A stretch of 64,000 nt of DNA from Pseudomonadales bacterium (lineage in GTDB: Bacteria > Pseudomonadota > Gammaproteobacteria > Pseudomonadales > DT-91): positions 38,031-102,030 of the forward strand of contig JABSRQ010000013.1 of the NCBI GenBank assembly GCA_013215055.1, read 5' to 3'. The notes under the pieces were generated by a model. That model made no database searches. It was not told the DNA's origin and was given only the letters and a program-made list of their open reading frames with translations. The position numbers and the translations under genes were made by a program. The stretch's first letter is position 1, and the number at the start of each line of letters is the position of its first letter. This document shows, piece by piece, positions 11,710-20,586 of the stretch.

Positions 11710-11990
11710 AATTTAAGCAAAAAAGAAAATTAAAATTTCACATTTTAACCCTGTAAAACTAATTGCTATATAACATTGAAGTCTGATAAACGGTGCACCA
11801 GTGTCTGGGGAAACTAGTACAGCTTCCTCGTAACTAATTGTAATAATAAGTACAATTGAAAATTATAGGGGCTTAATAAGCCTTATACCTCATAGACTTA
11901 TATTTTCCTTGTTTTAAAAACGTCAAATTTTTGAGAAATCCCATGCCGCTATGCGGCAATAAAATGGCTCGCCAAAGTAAGTCTTTCCGG

Positions 11991-12006
11991 TGGCATGTTC
12001 TGTGCA
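11991..12006 (+). promoter_or_regulatory. Sigma-54-type promoter for flgA
   Basis: TGGCATGTTCTGTGCA fits the -24/-12 consensus TGGCACGnnnnTTGCW, with GG and GC separated by exactly 10 nt. It lies about 78 nt before the preferred flgA start. RpoN control of flagellar genes is common in gammaproteobacteria with polar flagella. The rest of the 553-bp gap between the giant gene and flgA holds the minus-strand riboswitch, a GGCTTAATAAGCC palindrome near 11870 and a small GCCGC-TAT-GCGGC hairpin near 11946. Confidence 0.6.
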
Positions 12007-12083
12007 TACTCCCTTAATAAAGACCTAATACTCTTTTATACGACAATTAAATGACGGTCAAAGATAAGGTCAAAGGTGAGATA

Positions 12084-12785
12084 ATGAAAAAAGTAGCCAC
12101 GTTCTTTGTTGTTTTTTTAATGGTATTGCCAAGCACTATAAACGCCGGTGAATACCAGTCGATAGAAAGCATTACCTCGGCAGCCAGAGTCCATGTGAAA
12201 ACTCAAACCCGACTTATGCCTTATCAAAGCCTGGAAATAACGGCGGTACAGATTGATCCACGCTTGCATTTACGCCAATGCCAACATAAATTACAAACCT
12301 TCAGCCCGACTTATCAACGTAAAGGTAGGCAGACAACCGTAGGTGTTAGCTGTAACTTACCCAAGGCCTGGAAAATTTATGTGCCGGTACAGGTGCTATT
12401 AAAAACCCCGGTGCTAGTCACTAGCCGACAATTAAACCCGGGCGACATCATCACTGAAGATGATATCAATACCCAACAGCAGTCGGTTTCGCATTTGAAC
12501 TACGGTTATTACGATCGAGCCCATAAAATCCTGGGCCAGCACGTCAAAAGAATGATCAGTGCAGGCACGGTCTTAACCCCGCAGATGTTAAAAGCTGCAC
12601 AGCTTATTAAACGTGGACAAATGATTACCATCTCCGCCAGATTAGGAGGTATCAATATCTCAGCCCAGGGTAAGGCGCTGATGGACGGTGCTTCAGGGGA
12701 TACGATACGGGTTAAAAACACCACGTCAGGAAAAATTATCGAAGGTAGAGTAGAAAAAAATGGCACGGTTTTGATCAATATTTGA
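12084..12785 (+). CDS. flgA: Flagellar basal body P-ring formation chaperone FlgA
   Basis: FlgA is a periplasmic chaperone needed to assemble the P-ring (FlgI) of the flagellar basal body. An upstream in-frame ATG at 12051 exists, but the ATG at 12084 is preferred because AAAGGTGAG precedes it closely and it opens directly into a signal peptide (MKKVATFFVVFLMVLPSTINA). The mature part carries the SAF-type domain (LVTSRQLNPGDIITEDDI) and the C-terminal FlgA core (MITISARLGGINISAQGKAL) with the conserved terminal GRVEKNGTV stretch. It is followed by flgM and flgN on the same strand. Its 233 residues match the family. Confidence 0.93.
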   Translation: MKKVATFFVVFLMVLPSTINAGEYQSIESITSAARVHVKTQTRLMPYQSLEITAVQIDPRLHLRQCQHKLQTFSPTYQRKGRQTTVGVSCNLPKAWKIYVPVQVLLKTPVLVTSRQLNPGDIITEDDINTQQQSVSHLNYGYYDRAHKILGQHVKRMISAGTVLTPQMLKAAQLIKRGQMITISARLGGINISAQGKALMDGASGDTIRVKNTTSGKIIEGRVEKNGTVLINI

Positions 12786-12813
12786 GAAAAACTAAAAAAA
12801 TTAAAAAAATTAC

Positions 12814-12840
12814 TAAAGATTTTTCAACTCATGCCGATAT
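12814..12840 (+). promoter_or_regulatory. Sigma-28 (FliA) promoter for flgMN
   Basis: TAAAGATT, then 11 nt, then GCCGATAT closely matches the FliA consensus TAAAGTTT-N11-GCCGATAA. It lies 38 nt before flgM, as expected for the late-class transcription of the anti-sigma factor gene by its own target sigma. Confidence 0.8.
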
Positions 12841-12878
12841 GAAAGCTACAGGCTGATTTTTTATGGAGACGTAAGACA

Positions 12879-13175
12879 ATGAATAGAATAGACGGGCCCG
12901 GTTTTGGCCATAATAAACCTCAGGTATCACGAAGTAGTGATTCATCCGGAAGCGCTAGCAGTACCAAAAGTAGTGCTGGCAGCGAAAGTAGCACGGCGGC
13001 AACATCCGCCAGCAGCATAGCTACGTTTAGCCAGGTGATTAATTCTGCCAATAGTCAACCTGAAATCGATGTTGAGAATGTGGCCAGAATCAAGCAAGCC
13101 ATAGCCCAGGGCGATTACCATATAGACCCTGAACGTGTGGCCAAAGCGTTTAGTGAGTTAGAAGGGTTTCTCTAA
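12879..13175 (+). CDS. flgM: Anti-sigma-28 factor FlgM
   Basis: FlgM binds FliA and holds back late flagellar genes until it is exported through the finished hook-basal body. The 98-residue protein begins MNRIDGPGFG, has a Ser/Ala-rich flexible N-terminal half, and ends with the sigma-binding helices (IDVENVARIKQAIAQGDYHI, then DPERVAKAFSELEGFL). These are the typical features and length of FlgM. GGAG lies 11 nt before the ATG. A sigma-28 promoter sits just upstream, allowing feedback control. flgN follows after 9 bp. Confidence 0.92.
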   Translation: MNRIDGPGFGHNKPQVSRSSDSSGSASSTKSSAGSESSTAATSASSIATFSQVINSANSQPEIDVENVARIKQAIAQGDYHIDPERVAKAFSELEGFL

Positions 13176-13184
13176 GGGATTTTC

Positions 13185-13619
13185 ATGAAAAATTCAGCCG
13201 CTATAATCAGTAAAGATGCGCAGGATTGTTTACAACATCTGGAATCACTGCATACCATCTTAGAAAAAGAACAGGCTTTATTACAGGCCAATAAGTTGGA
13301 ACAGCTGGATGCTATTACCGGTGAAAAAAGCCAGCTACTGACACAGATTGAACAGCTGAAAACTCAGGTGCTTGCCCCACAAGCGCAAGATATAAATGCG
13401 TTGATTAAAGATAAAATTTTGGCCTTGGCCAAGAAATGCAAACTTTTAAACGAAAGCAATAATGCCATCATTCAAATACAGCAGCAGTTTATTCAACAAA
13501 AAATCCAAGTTTTATTTGGTTATGAAAAAGAACCAAGCGTAAGTTATGCCGATGCGGTCATGTCACAACCTCGCCCACAGTCATTATCTACCGCCAATAA
13601 CATCATTGGTAAAGCTTAA
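13185..13619 (+). CDS. flgN: Flagellar export chaperone FlgN
   Basis: FlgN is a cytoplasmic chaperone for the hook-filament junction proteins FlgK and FlgL. The 144-residue product is almost entirely helical and Gln/Leu-rich (LEKEQALLQANKLEQLDAIT) with a disordered tail, as in the family, and is identified mainly by this profile and by its place after flgM. AAGGG precedes the ATG. Its stop codon overlaps the stop codon of the convergent GGDEF-EAL gene by 4 bp, so the two transcripts must run into each other. Confidence 0.88.
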   Translation: MKNSAAIISKDAQDCLQHLESLHTILEKEQALLQANKLEQLDAITGEKSQLLTQIEQLKTQVLAPQAQDINALIKDKILALAKKCKLLNESNNAIIQIQQQFIQQKIQVLFGYEKEPSVSYADAVMSQPRPQSLSTANNIIGKA

Positions 13620-16114
13620 ACCTTATTTTTTCTACTCGGTAGCAATGCCGCAGGGTTTTCAGCATTGTCTTTTAAAAACCCAATGATAGTTTCCAGCGCT
13701 TCGGGCCTTTTATATAAATAACCCTGTCCATATTTACACTCTATACCCTGTAAAAAAATCTGTTGATCTACCGTCTCTATGCCCTCGGCTACAACCTCAA
13801 GATTAAGTTTATGTGCCATAGCAGCAATTGCGGAGGTAATGGCAACATCTTGCTGATTTTGTGGAGTGTCTTTAATAAAGCTGCGATCAATCTTCAATAC
13901 ATTCACCGGCAGCTCTTTTAAATAACTTAATGATGAATAACCGGTACCAAAATCATCGATGGCTAAATCAAAACCAATTTTTTGCAATTTTTGTAATAAT
14001 AAACATTGCTGATCCAGATCTTCCATCAAGGTATTTTCGGTAATTTCCAGCTCCAGCTTTTCAGCTTTAATGCCATTTTTATCCATCACCGCCAGTAGTT
14101 TATTCACCAGGTTGGCATCTTTAAATTGTTTGGCCGAGATATTAATCGCAATACGAATATGCTCTAACCCACAAGCCTGTAATAGCTTTAACGATAAACA
14201 GGCCATCTCAAATAACTGTGGCCCCAGCTCTACAATCTTGCCACTTTCTTCCAACATATCGATAAATTCAAAAGGGGCTAACAAGCCTTTCTCTGGGTGA
14301 ATCCAGCGTAATAAGGCTTCCATCATCACCACCTTGCCGGTTTTTAAATCGATAATAGGTTGGTAATACAATCTAAATTGTTTTTCCTGAATCGCCAGAT
14401 TGATTTCTTTTTCCAGCAGCAGCGATTTCTGGATTTTTTCATGCATATCCTGATCAAAAAAATGATAACGATTTTTTCCCTCCTGCTTAGCCGAATACAT
14501 CGCAATATCGGCACAGCGCATCAAATCTGTCACGTTATCCGCTTGTTTGGGGCCAATCGCAATGCCCATACTGGGTGTTACGGCCATGGCGCTATTATTC
14601 ACCAGGTATATCGATTTTTTAAAACTCTGCAGGATTTTATCCATCACGGTAACAATATTGACCTGGTTGCCAATATTATTCAAAATCAACGTAAACTCAT
14701 CCCCGCCTAAACGTGCAACCGTATCGCTGGGCCTGACATTGTGCCGCAGACATTTAGCCACGGAAATTAATAACTCATCTCCGACATCGTGGCCCAGGCT
14801 ATCATTCACCCATTTAAAATTATCCAAGTCGATAAATACAATCGCAAAAATCGTGTGGTTTAATTGTGCATCGGCTAAGGCCATCGCCAAATCATCGGTA
14901 AATTTACGCCTATTAGCCAAGCCGGTTAAAACATCATACAGCGCCATATTTTCCAGCTCATCGGTGCGGCTGCCAATCTCGGTTTCCATTTGCTCTAATT
15001 GATAGGATAACGCAATAGCCGTCTCTTCGAATATATCCAATTCATCGTAGGTCGCCTTAACTTTATGTTGATCACCTATCGTTTGACGCACCTGCTTAAA
15101 ACCACTTTTAGCCAATAATGGTAATAACTCAGCCTGCAAGATAATCCGTTGCATCGGTTGGCGTAAAACCAGAAACAGAGAAACCAACGCAAGCAATAAA
15201 CCCAAACAAAAAGTGATCACCGCGACCATCAAATTATTACTGATGCTATTTTCTTGTTCGGTAATATCGGTCATCAAGATCATAAAGTTACTGGATCTTT
15301 TGATATCGTCCTTAACCGGTATCGCATAAAAATAAATATATTTATCCTCAATTTTTAAGTGTCGCCCTTGAGTAAGAAAATCATCAAATGAAATACTTTT
15401 ACTTAACGCTAATAATTGTTGCTGGTAATCATTTTCACTGGTAACGCCGGCTAAAAAATAATCCCAGATACGTAGCGTCTTCTTTTCAAGGCTGGGAATT
15501 CGGTCACGTAATAGCGCGATACCAATGTCGTAATCTTGACTAAATTGCACAATAAAGCCATCCAGCGTGGTTGATATAACCAAGACTCGACTGCTGTTAT
15601 CCGCCATAAAAATAGGCTGAGCCGCATAAATTCGACATTGCTGCTGGCAGCTGATTAACGTTTTAGGGCTGGATGCCTGATCCACGTCTTTAACCAAATA
15701 ATTTAGATCCGCATTTTTAATAAACCCACCCCAATGCAATATTTCATCACTGTCGGTATGGTGTAAAGATATGCTCTCCAGGCCTAGGTCAAACTGCAGG
15801 TTCTCCCAGTTATTATCCATAAATTCGATAAGAATATTTTCTTGTAAGCCAATATCAAAGTTTTTATTGGCGGTAAGCGCCAAGGTTGAGGTTAAACGTA
15901 ATAAGTTTTTCTTGGCCTGCTGTAATAATGCCGACATATTTTGTTCGGTCGCATGGCTTAGCTGTAATTCAAGAGAGGCTTGAATATAGCGATAACCAAA
16001 AAACAACAGGCATAAATTGATGCTCAATAACACCGTGGAAAACAAGATAAGCGTTTTCCATTTCAGGCTTAAAAATCGGCGATTTTTCTTATGGGTAGGT
16101 GATGCCATCATCAT
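13616..16114 (-). CDS. Membrane GGDEF-EAL protein (c-di-GMP synthesis/hydrolysis)
   Basis: This is an inner-membrane sensor with both c-di-GMP domains. TM helices at ~residues 20-41 and ~294-317 flank a ~250-residue periplasmic sensor of unrecognised type. A cytoplasmic linker leads to a GGDEF domain with an intact GGDEF motif (470-474) and an RPSD inhibitory site (461-464). The C-terminal EAL domain keeps the metal and catalytic residues: EALLRW (Glu599), NIS (Asn658), ELEITE, DDFGTG (Asp720-721) and Lys741. Both activities are therefore possible; which dominates cannot be read. It is convergent with flgN. Together with the riboswitch upstream of the giant gene it suggests a local c-di-GMP theme. 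Three ATGs in a row (16114, 16111, 16108) leave the exact start open, and no strong SD is seen. Confidence 0.9.
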   Translation of the reverse strand: MMMASPTHKKNRRFLSLKWKTLILFSTVLLSINLCLLFFGYRYIQASLELQLSHATEQNMSALLQQAKKNLLRLTSTLALTANKNFDIGLQENILIEFMDNNWENLQFDLGLESISLHHTDSDEILHWGGFIKNADLNYLVKDVDQASSPKTLISCQQQCRIYAAQPIFMADNSSRVLVISTTLDGFIVQFSQDYDIGIALLRDRIPSLEKKTLRIWDYFLAGVTSENDYQQQLLALSKSISFDDFLTQGRHLKIEDKYIYFYAIPVKDDIKRSSNFMILMTDITEQENSISNNLMVAVITFCLGLLLALVSLFLVLRQPMQRIILQAELLPLLAKSGFKQVRQTIGDQHKVKATYDELDIFEETAIALSYQLEQMETEIGSRTDELENMALYDVLTGLANRRKFTDDLAMALADAQLNHTIFAIVFIDLDNFKWVNDSLGHDVGDELLISVAKCLRHNVRPSDTVARLGGDEFTLILNNIGNQVNIVTVMDKILQSFKKSIYLVNNSAMAVTPSMGIAIGPKQADNVTDLMRCADIAMYSAKQEGKNRYHFFDQDMHEKIQKSLLLEKEINLAIQEKQFRLYYQPIIDLKTGKVVMMEALLRWIHPEKGLLAPFEFIDMLEESGKIVELGPQLFEMACLSLKLLQACGLEHIRIAINISAKQFKDANLVNKLLAVMDKNGIKAEKLELEITENTLMEDLDQQCLLLQKLQKIGFDLAIDDFGTGYSSLSYLKELPVNVLKIDRSFIKDTPQNQQDVAITSAIAAMAHKLNLEVVAEGIETVDQQIFLQGIECKYGQGYLYKRPEALETIIGFLKDNAENPAALLPSRKNKV

Positions 16115-16273
16115 TTACGTTGCCAAATCCTTGCGTTATAAACACGCCCCAGGTCGTCGGCTACCTTTGAGACAGCTGCAATTTATTAAGCTTAGTCTAT
16201 ATAAGGTACTTCTGTGAGAGATGGAAAAATCGAGTGTTAGAAGCAGGTTGAACAATAATATATGTGTTCTGCG

Positions 16274-16292
16274 GGCCTAATGAATTTAGGCC
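16274..16292. other. Perfect inverted repeat between the TPR and GGDEF-EAL genes
   Basis: GGCCTAA-TGAAT-TTAGGCC forms a 7-bp hairpin 17 bp after the stop of the minus-strand TPR gene. No T-run follows on either strand, so it is not a clear intrinsic terminator. It could be an RNA 3' end or an operator. Confidence 0.4.
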
Positions 16293-16308
16293 GCGGAGGT
16301 GATGCGAT

Positions 16309-17634
16309 TTAAGCTTTTAAATAGATCTTAATTTCTTTTTGACGTTGAATTTCAGTTTCCATATAGTTCAGCCACTGATTTGCCAGCTTATGTAAGCGCA
16401 GCTGCGCCTCTTTATTAGCGGTGTTGCTAATCACTTGATTAAAGGCTTTACGGGCTAATGTATATTTCTGCGCATGAAATAACGCCTGGCCTAATAAGAA
16501 TCTAGCTTCATAGGGACGTTTAATACCGCCTTTCTTTAAGGCTTTTTTCGCCGTAGCAGCCGCATTTTTATATTGATAATTATTCATATAAAGATACGCC
16601 AAACGGATGCCGGGCTCGCCCTCTTTAGATAATTGGGCCGCCTGTGCCAGGCGCGGCAAGGCTTTTTTAATCTCTTTGGCTCTGCGCCAATAGTCACCGG
16701 TACGCTCCAGATTTTTAGCCGATTCTTCTATCAATTCATCACTAAAACCTTTTTCCATAACCTTGGCCGCTTTATAAGGCATATCATAGGCTGATAACAT
16801 TTGTGCCAGCGCCACCAAATAACTTTCTTTATCTAACATGCCTTGTATATAGGCGGTTTCCAAGACGTAGAGACGTTTCTTATCCTGATCCAGTTCGCCG
16901 TAAACACCTACCAGGCTCAGCCAATACGCTTTCTTGGGCCAGCGATTAACCAAGACCTCCAAAGCGTTAACCTGATTTTTATAATCTTTTTTCTCAGCAT
17001 AAATATACTGCAGCAAGGTATACCAGTTCTCTTTAGGCTGTTTACCCTTTTGTTTGGCTAAGGAAAAAGCCTTTTTTAACTTAGGTAACGCTTTATCAAG
17101 TTTACCTTGCTGCAAATACCCCTGAGCCAATAACACATAGGCATCGGGGGAGGGTTTTTCGGCAATATTAAACCAGGACTCCAGCGTTTTAACCGCCTTA
17201 TCCACATTATCGGTTGCAAAATAAAGTTGAGCCAATGCATATTTGGTAGAGGCAGCCATGCCAATAAATAAATCCGGCTGCTGCAAGACTTTTTCAAAAC
17301 TTCTGATCGCCTGCGGGTATTTATCCTGAGCTAAATAAACATAGGCATAGAAATTATAGAGTTGTGCTAGCTCGTGCGGTTTTAGCGCTGATCGTCCTTT
17401 ACGCTGTTTTAAAGCATCAAGAATTTTTAAGGCTTGGGCATAATCGCCCGCCTCTTGTTTTTCCTGTGCTTTGGCTAATTTTTCATAAACTTTAGCGCGC
17501 AAAGCCTTGGTTTGTTTTTTCTTATATTGTGATTTTTCAGCCGCCATCACCGATGTTGAAAAAACCGGATTAAAGCATAAACCCAGCATCAAAAAACAGG
17601 CAATAAACAGAGGGCTTAAGATAGAATTTTTCAT
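16309..17634 (-). CDS. Periplasmic TPR protein of the TonB2 operon
   Basis: This 441-residue protein has a signal peptide (MKNSILSPLFIACFLMLGLC... ending near VMAAEK) and is built of tetratricopeptide repeats (for example AQLYNFYAYVYLAQDKYPQA and AYVLLAQGYLQQGKLDKALP). It is the last gene of the DUF3450-ttpC-exbB2-exbD2-tonB2 operon, 13 bp after tonB2. Similar TPR genes close TonB2 operons in Vibrio and Shewanella, where they are thought to support TonB2-dependent uptake. The start at 17634 is preferred over 17685 because it lies outside tonB2 and opens on the signal peptide. Its exact partner is not known from the sequence. Confidence 0.8.
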   Translation of the reverse strand: MKNSILSPLFIACFLMLGLCFNPVFSTSVMAAEKSQYKKKQTKALRAKVYEKLAKAQEKQEAGDYAQALKILDALKQRKGRSALKPHELAQLYNFYAYVYLAQDKYPQAIRSFEKVLQQPDLFIGMAASTKYALAQLYFATDNVDKAVKTLESWFNIAEKPSPDAYVLLAQGYLQQGKLDKALPKLKKAFSLAKQKGKQPKENWYTLLQYIYAEKKDYKNQVNALEVLVNRWPKKAYWLSLVGVYGELDQDKKRLYVLETAYIQGMLDKESYLVALAQMLSAYDMPYKAAKVMEKGFSDELIEESAKNLERTGDYWRRAKEIKKALPRLAQAAQLSKEGEPGIRLAYLYMNNYQYKNAAATAKKALKKGGIKRPYEARFLLGQALFHAQKYTLARKAFNQVISNTANKEAQLRLHKLANQWLNYMETEIQRQKEIKIYLKA

Positions 17635-17647
17635 TAGCAGATTCGCC

Positions 17648-18253
17648 TTATTCCGCCAAACGGTAAGTAAATTTATTGCGCACACCGGGCACTTCTATCG
17701 CGATACCATCTTCGATGCGGGGTTTGTATTTAAACTTAGCCGCAGCCTTAATCGATGCCCGTTCAAATACACCTTTGGGGGAACAATCCAGCGCCTTTGT
17801 ATCTTTAGTAGCCCCGGTTTTGGTCACCGTATACATAACAATGCAATAACCCTCAATGCCACGAGAAAGCGCCCTGCGTGGATATTGAGCCTGCACCTTC
17901 ACCATCGGTAAATACTCACCATCGCTGGCTGAAAGACCGGGGCCTTTGGCAAAGTTTAAATCGGCCGCTAGAGACGGATTAACATTTACCGCATCGGTAT
18001 TAACATCGATATCCTGTAAATCCTGCGGCTGCAATTCCGGTGGCTGCTCTTCGGCATCCTCGGGTTTATCCGGTTTACGTTCGGCCAATTGCGTATCAAT
18101 CTGGGTTTCACCCATTTGAATATCGGCAATTTTCCGGGTTTTCTTTTCATCGAGTGTAATATCGTTATGAATCAACTGCTGCATCACTAACAACAGTGCA
18201 GAGGTGACAATAAGCGCTAAAAAAGCCGCAATGGTGAATCGAATTATTTTCAT
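17648..18253 (-). CDS. tonB2: Energy transducer TonB (TonB2 type)
   Basis: TonB couples the inner-membrane proton-driven ExbB-ExbD motor to outer-membrane receptors. The 201-residue protein has a single N-terminal TM anchor (residues ~5-27), a short acidic/proline-containing linker (AEEQPPELQPQDLQDI), and a C-terminal TonB domain with the YPRRAL motif and the GYCIVMYTVTKTG strand. It is shorter and has a less Pro/Lys-rich linker than E. coli TonB, which is typical of TonB2 proteins associated with TtpC. It follows exbD2 by 11 bp. Confidence 0.9.
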   Translation of the reverse strand: MKIIRFTIAAFLALIVTSALLLVMQQLIHNDITLDEKKTRKIADIQMGETQIDTQLAERKPDKPEDAEEQPPELQPQDLQDIDVNTDAVNVNPSLAADLNFAKGPGLSASDGEYLPMVKVQAQYPRRALSRGIEGYCIVMYTVTKTGATKDTKALDCSPKGVFERASIKAAAKFKYKPRIEDGIAIEVPGVRNKFTYRLAE

Positions 18254-18264
18254 GGTTTTGTCAC

Positions 18265-18672
18265 TTACTCAGTTGTTGCCAATGAGATCTCTGTTACACC
18301 CGCTTGCTTGGCAGCATCTATGACTAAAGCCACTTTATCGGCGGTAGATTTGGCATCCGCTTGAATAACAACCCCCCCTTTGGGATTTTCAGCCCTGAGT
18401 TTTTCGATTTGAGCACGAATCTGATGCTCCTTTAATAAGGTTTTATCCATCCATATTTCATTATTTTCGGAGATCGCAATGAGAATATTCTGATTAACTA
18501 TCGCCTCTCCCGTTAACGCAATAGGCCTGTTGACGTCTATGCCGGGTTCTTTAATAAACGTGGCGGTGACAATAAAAAAGATCAGCATGATAAACACCAC
18601 ATCTAACATGGGGGTTAAATCAATTTCACCAGAAGGTTCCTGAGTCTTGGGTAAATGGGCTCTGCGCATCAA
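18265..18672 (-). CDS. exbD2: Biopolymer transport protein ExbD (TonB2 system)
   Basis: ExbD is the proton-channel partner of ExbB in the TonB motor. The 135-residue protein has one N-terminal TM helix (MLDVVFIMLIFFIVTATFIK) containing the essential membrane aspartate in EIDLTPMLDVVFIM, followed by a periplasmic domain (KGGVVIQADAKSTADKVALV). It lies between exbB2 and tonB2, in the usual order for a TtpC-type TonB2 operon. Confidence 0.93.
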   Translation of the reverse strand: MMRRAHLPKTQEPSGEIDLTPMLDVVFIMLIFFIVTATFIKEPGIDVNRPIALTGEAIVNQNILIAISENNEIWMDKTLLKEHQIRAQIEKLRAENPKGGVVIQADAKSTADKVALVIDAAKQAGVTEISLATTE

Positions 18673-18699
18673 TAAACCTGTTTAATAAGCCTGATCAGA

Positions 18700-19209
18700 T
18701 TAATGATCAAGGGTCATATGATCTTCCAATAATAAACTTTCACGTTCAACAACACGGGTCAAAAACATATTGGCAAACACCCCGGATAACGCGGCAACCA
18801 TACCTGCCATGGTAGGTATCGTGGCTTTTGATACACCACCTGCCATAGCCTTGGCTTCGCCACCCCCGGTAACCGCCATAATATTAAAGACTTCAATCAT
18901 GCCCCATACCGTACCTAACAATCCAAACAACGGGCATAACGCCACCATCGTTCTGATCATCGGCATATTTTGATTAATCGACAAACGCACTTCAGAAATC
19001 AGCTTGGCCCGTACTTTTTTGGCATGCCAAGATTGACGCTCGTCACGTGCCTCCCAACGTTCAATCGCGTTATTGATATCCGATTTAAGCTCGGTTAAAA
19101 AATAATAGATACGTTCAAAAATCAGTGTCCACATCAAAAATGTTAGCGCAGCGATCAGGTATAAGACCTCACCACCGGCATTCATAAACTGAGAGATTTG
19201 CTCAAGCAT
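18700..19209 (-). CDS. exbB2: TonB-system proton channel subunit ExbB (ExbB2)
   Basis: ExbB2 is a short member of the MotA/TolQ/ExbB family. It has 169 residues with three TM helices: ~15-32, then the conserved pair around CPLFGLLGTVWGMIEVF and ATIPTMAGMVAALSGVFANM. It forms the pentameric proton channel with ExbD. The gene begins 3 bp after ttpC, so translation is probably coupled. Confidence 0.92.
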   Translation of the reverse strand: MLEQISQFMNAGGEVLYLIAALTFLMWTLIFERIYYFLTELKSDINNAIERWEARDERQSWHAKKVRAKLISEVRLSINQNMPMIRTMVALCPLFGLLGTVWGMIEVFNIMAVTGGGEAKAMAGGVSKATIPTMAGMVAALSGVFANMFLTRVVERESLLLEDHMTLDH

Positions 19210-19212
19210 GGC

Positions 19213-20586
19213 TTAGCCTTCCTGATGCTCGGCAACAATACCTGCCGCCTGCTCTTCCAATACATGGATAATATGCTTGCTACGTCCAGCCACAATGGTA
19301 TGCATCAGCACGGTAGGAATCGCCACTATCAACCCCAACACAGTGGTGATTAAGGCCGAAGAAATACCACCAGCCATCGCTTTCGGATCCCCTGCGCCAT
19401 AAATAGTAATCGCCTGAAACGTTAAAATCATACCGGTTACCGTACCTAACAAACCTAATAGGGGCGCTACAGCTGCGATAATTTTCAGGATCGCTTCATA
19501 ACTGGTTAATGCCGGCAGCTCTTTTAAAATCGCTTCATTCATTTTCAGTTCAAGCGTTTCAACATCGGCTTTTGTATTTTTCTGGGCCGCCAGTAAGACA
19601 CGCCCCAGAGGATTTTTTTCATCGGCTGTGGTACTTTTAAGTTGAGCATTCACTCTAGCGCCAACAGTTCCCAATACAATTAAACGCCAGACCGCCAATA
19701 CCATAGCCACTACACCGACTGCCGTGATCACATAACCGACTAAACCACCTTGATGCCAGCGTTCTATAATTGTTGGGCTATCAATTAATGCGGCTAATAA
19801 ACTGCCCCCCGTTGGCCCGGTAGGATCAATACCTACTTTTTGATAAGCCGTAGCACCCGTTGCCAAATCAGCTGCCGCAGACGTATATTTACCTTCAGGT
19901 TGTCTGGCTAACACAGACAATGAGCCGTCTTTAAATTGCATATATTCGCCATCAGACGTCAGCATATTAAATACCCCCACACGTATAACTTGTTCCTGCT
20001 GGGTACCTGAAGAACGGGCAACATCGGCAGTAAATCTAACGACCTTACCCTGTTCAGTCATTTCACGCTGCATTTCAAACCATAGACGTTCGATTTGTTC
20101 AATGCTGGGTAACTCGGTGCCGGAGCTGGTCGTATCTATAAGCTCTTTTATAGCTTTCTCTCTATTTGGATAATGCAGGCTGATCATCGAAGTTTCCATA
20201 TTCGAACGCACATCACCGGCGGTGCTGGTGATATGGCCAAATAATTCACCCAGGCTACCCATACGTTCCTTCAGGCGTTTTTCTGCATCGGCTAAGTCGG
20301 CATCATTTTCTTCAAACTTGGCTTCTAAACCTTTACTGATTTTTTCCTGTTTTTTCTGCTGAAGTATCATCACATTCAGCATTTGTTGCTGTTGATTTTT
20401 ACTCGCTATAAACTTTTTCTCACGCGCCTTATTTTCTTTGTTTTCCTGAATACGGCCAGATTCCACTTTTCTTAATAACTCATCCAAATTCTTGGCAGCT
20501 TCCGCACTTACCACAAGCGGGCTGAAAAAAGAAAAGCAGACGAAGGTAAATACTATAGCTGCCGAGGATTTTGCGAAAAAATTCAT
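19213..20586 (-). CDS. ttpC: TtpC-type ExbB-family protein of the TonB2 system
   Basis: TtpC is an additional, large MotA/TolQ/ExbB-family protein needed for TonB2-driven uptake in Vibrio. The 457-residue product has a signal sequence (SPLVVSAEAA), a long periplasmic coiled-coil region with a Lys/Gln/Glu-rich stretch (~40-110), a TM helix near residues 283-302, and the C-terminal ExbB core with two TM helices (APLLGLLGTVTGMILTFQ and SALITTVLGLIVAIPTVLM). Its ATG overlaps the DUF3450 stop in an ATGA arrangement. Confidence 0.88.
   Translation of the reverse strand: MNFFAKSSAAIVFTFVCFSFFSPLVVSAEAAKNLDELLRKVESGRIQENKENKAREKKFIASKNQQQQMLNVMILQQKKQEKISKGLEAKFEENDADLADAEKRLKERMGSLGELFGHITSTAGDVRSNMETSMISLHYPNREKAIKELIDTTSSGTELPSIEQIERLWFEMQREMTEQGKVVRFTADVARSSGTQQEQVIRVGVFNMLTSDGEYMQFKDGSLSVLARQPEGKYTSAAADLATGATAYQKVGIDPTGPTGGSLLAALIDSPTIIERWHQGGLVGYVITAVGVVAMVLAVWRLIVLGTVGARVNAQLKSTTADEKNPLGRVLLAAQKNTKADVETLELKMNEAILKELPALTSYEAILKIIAAVAPLLGLLGTVTGMILTFQAITIYGAGDPKAMAGGISSALITTVLGLIVAIPTVLMHTIVAGRSKHIIHVLEEQAAGIVAEHQEG

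Noticed and set aside
14547..15002. 151-codon plus-strand ORF opposite the GGDEF-EAL gene
   Set aside because: It is antisense to intact GGDEF motifs and has no domain-like composition or SD.
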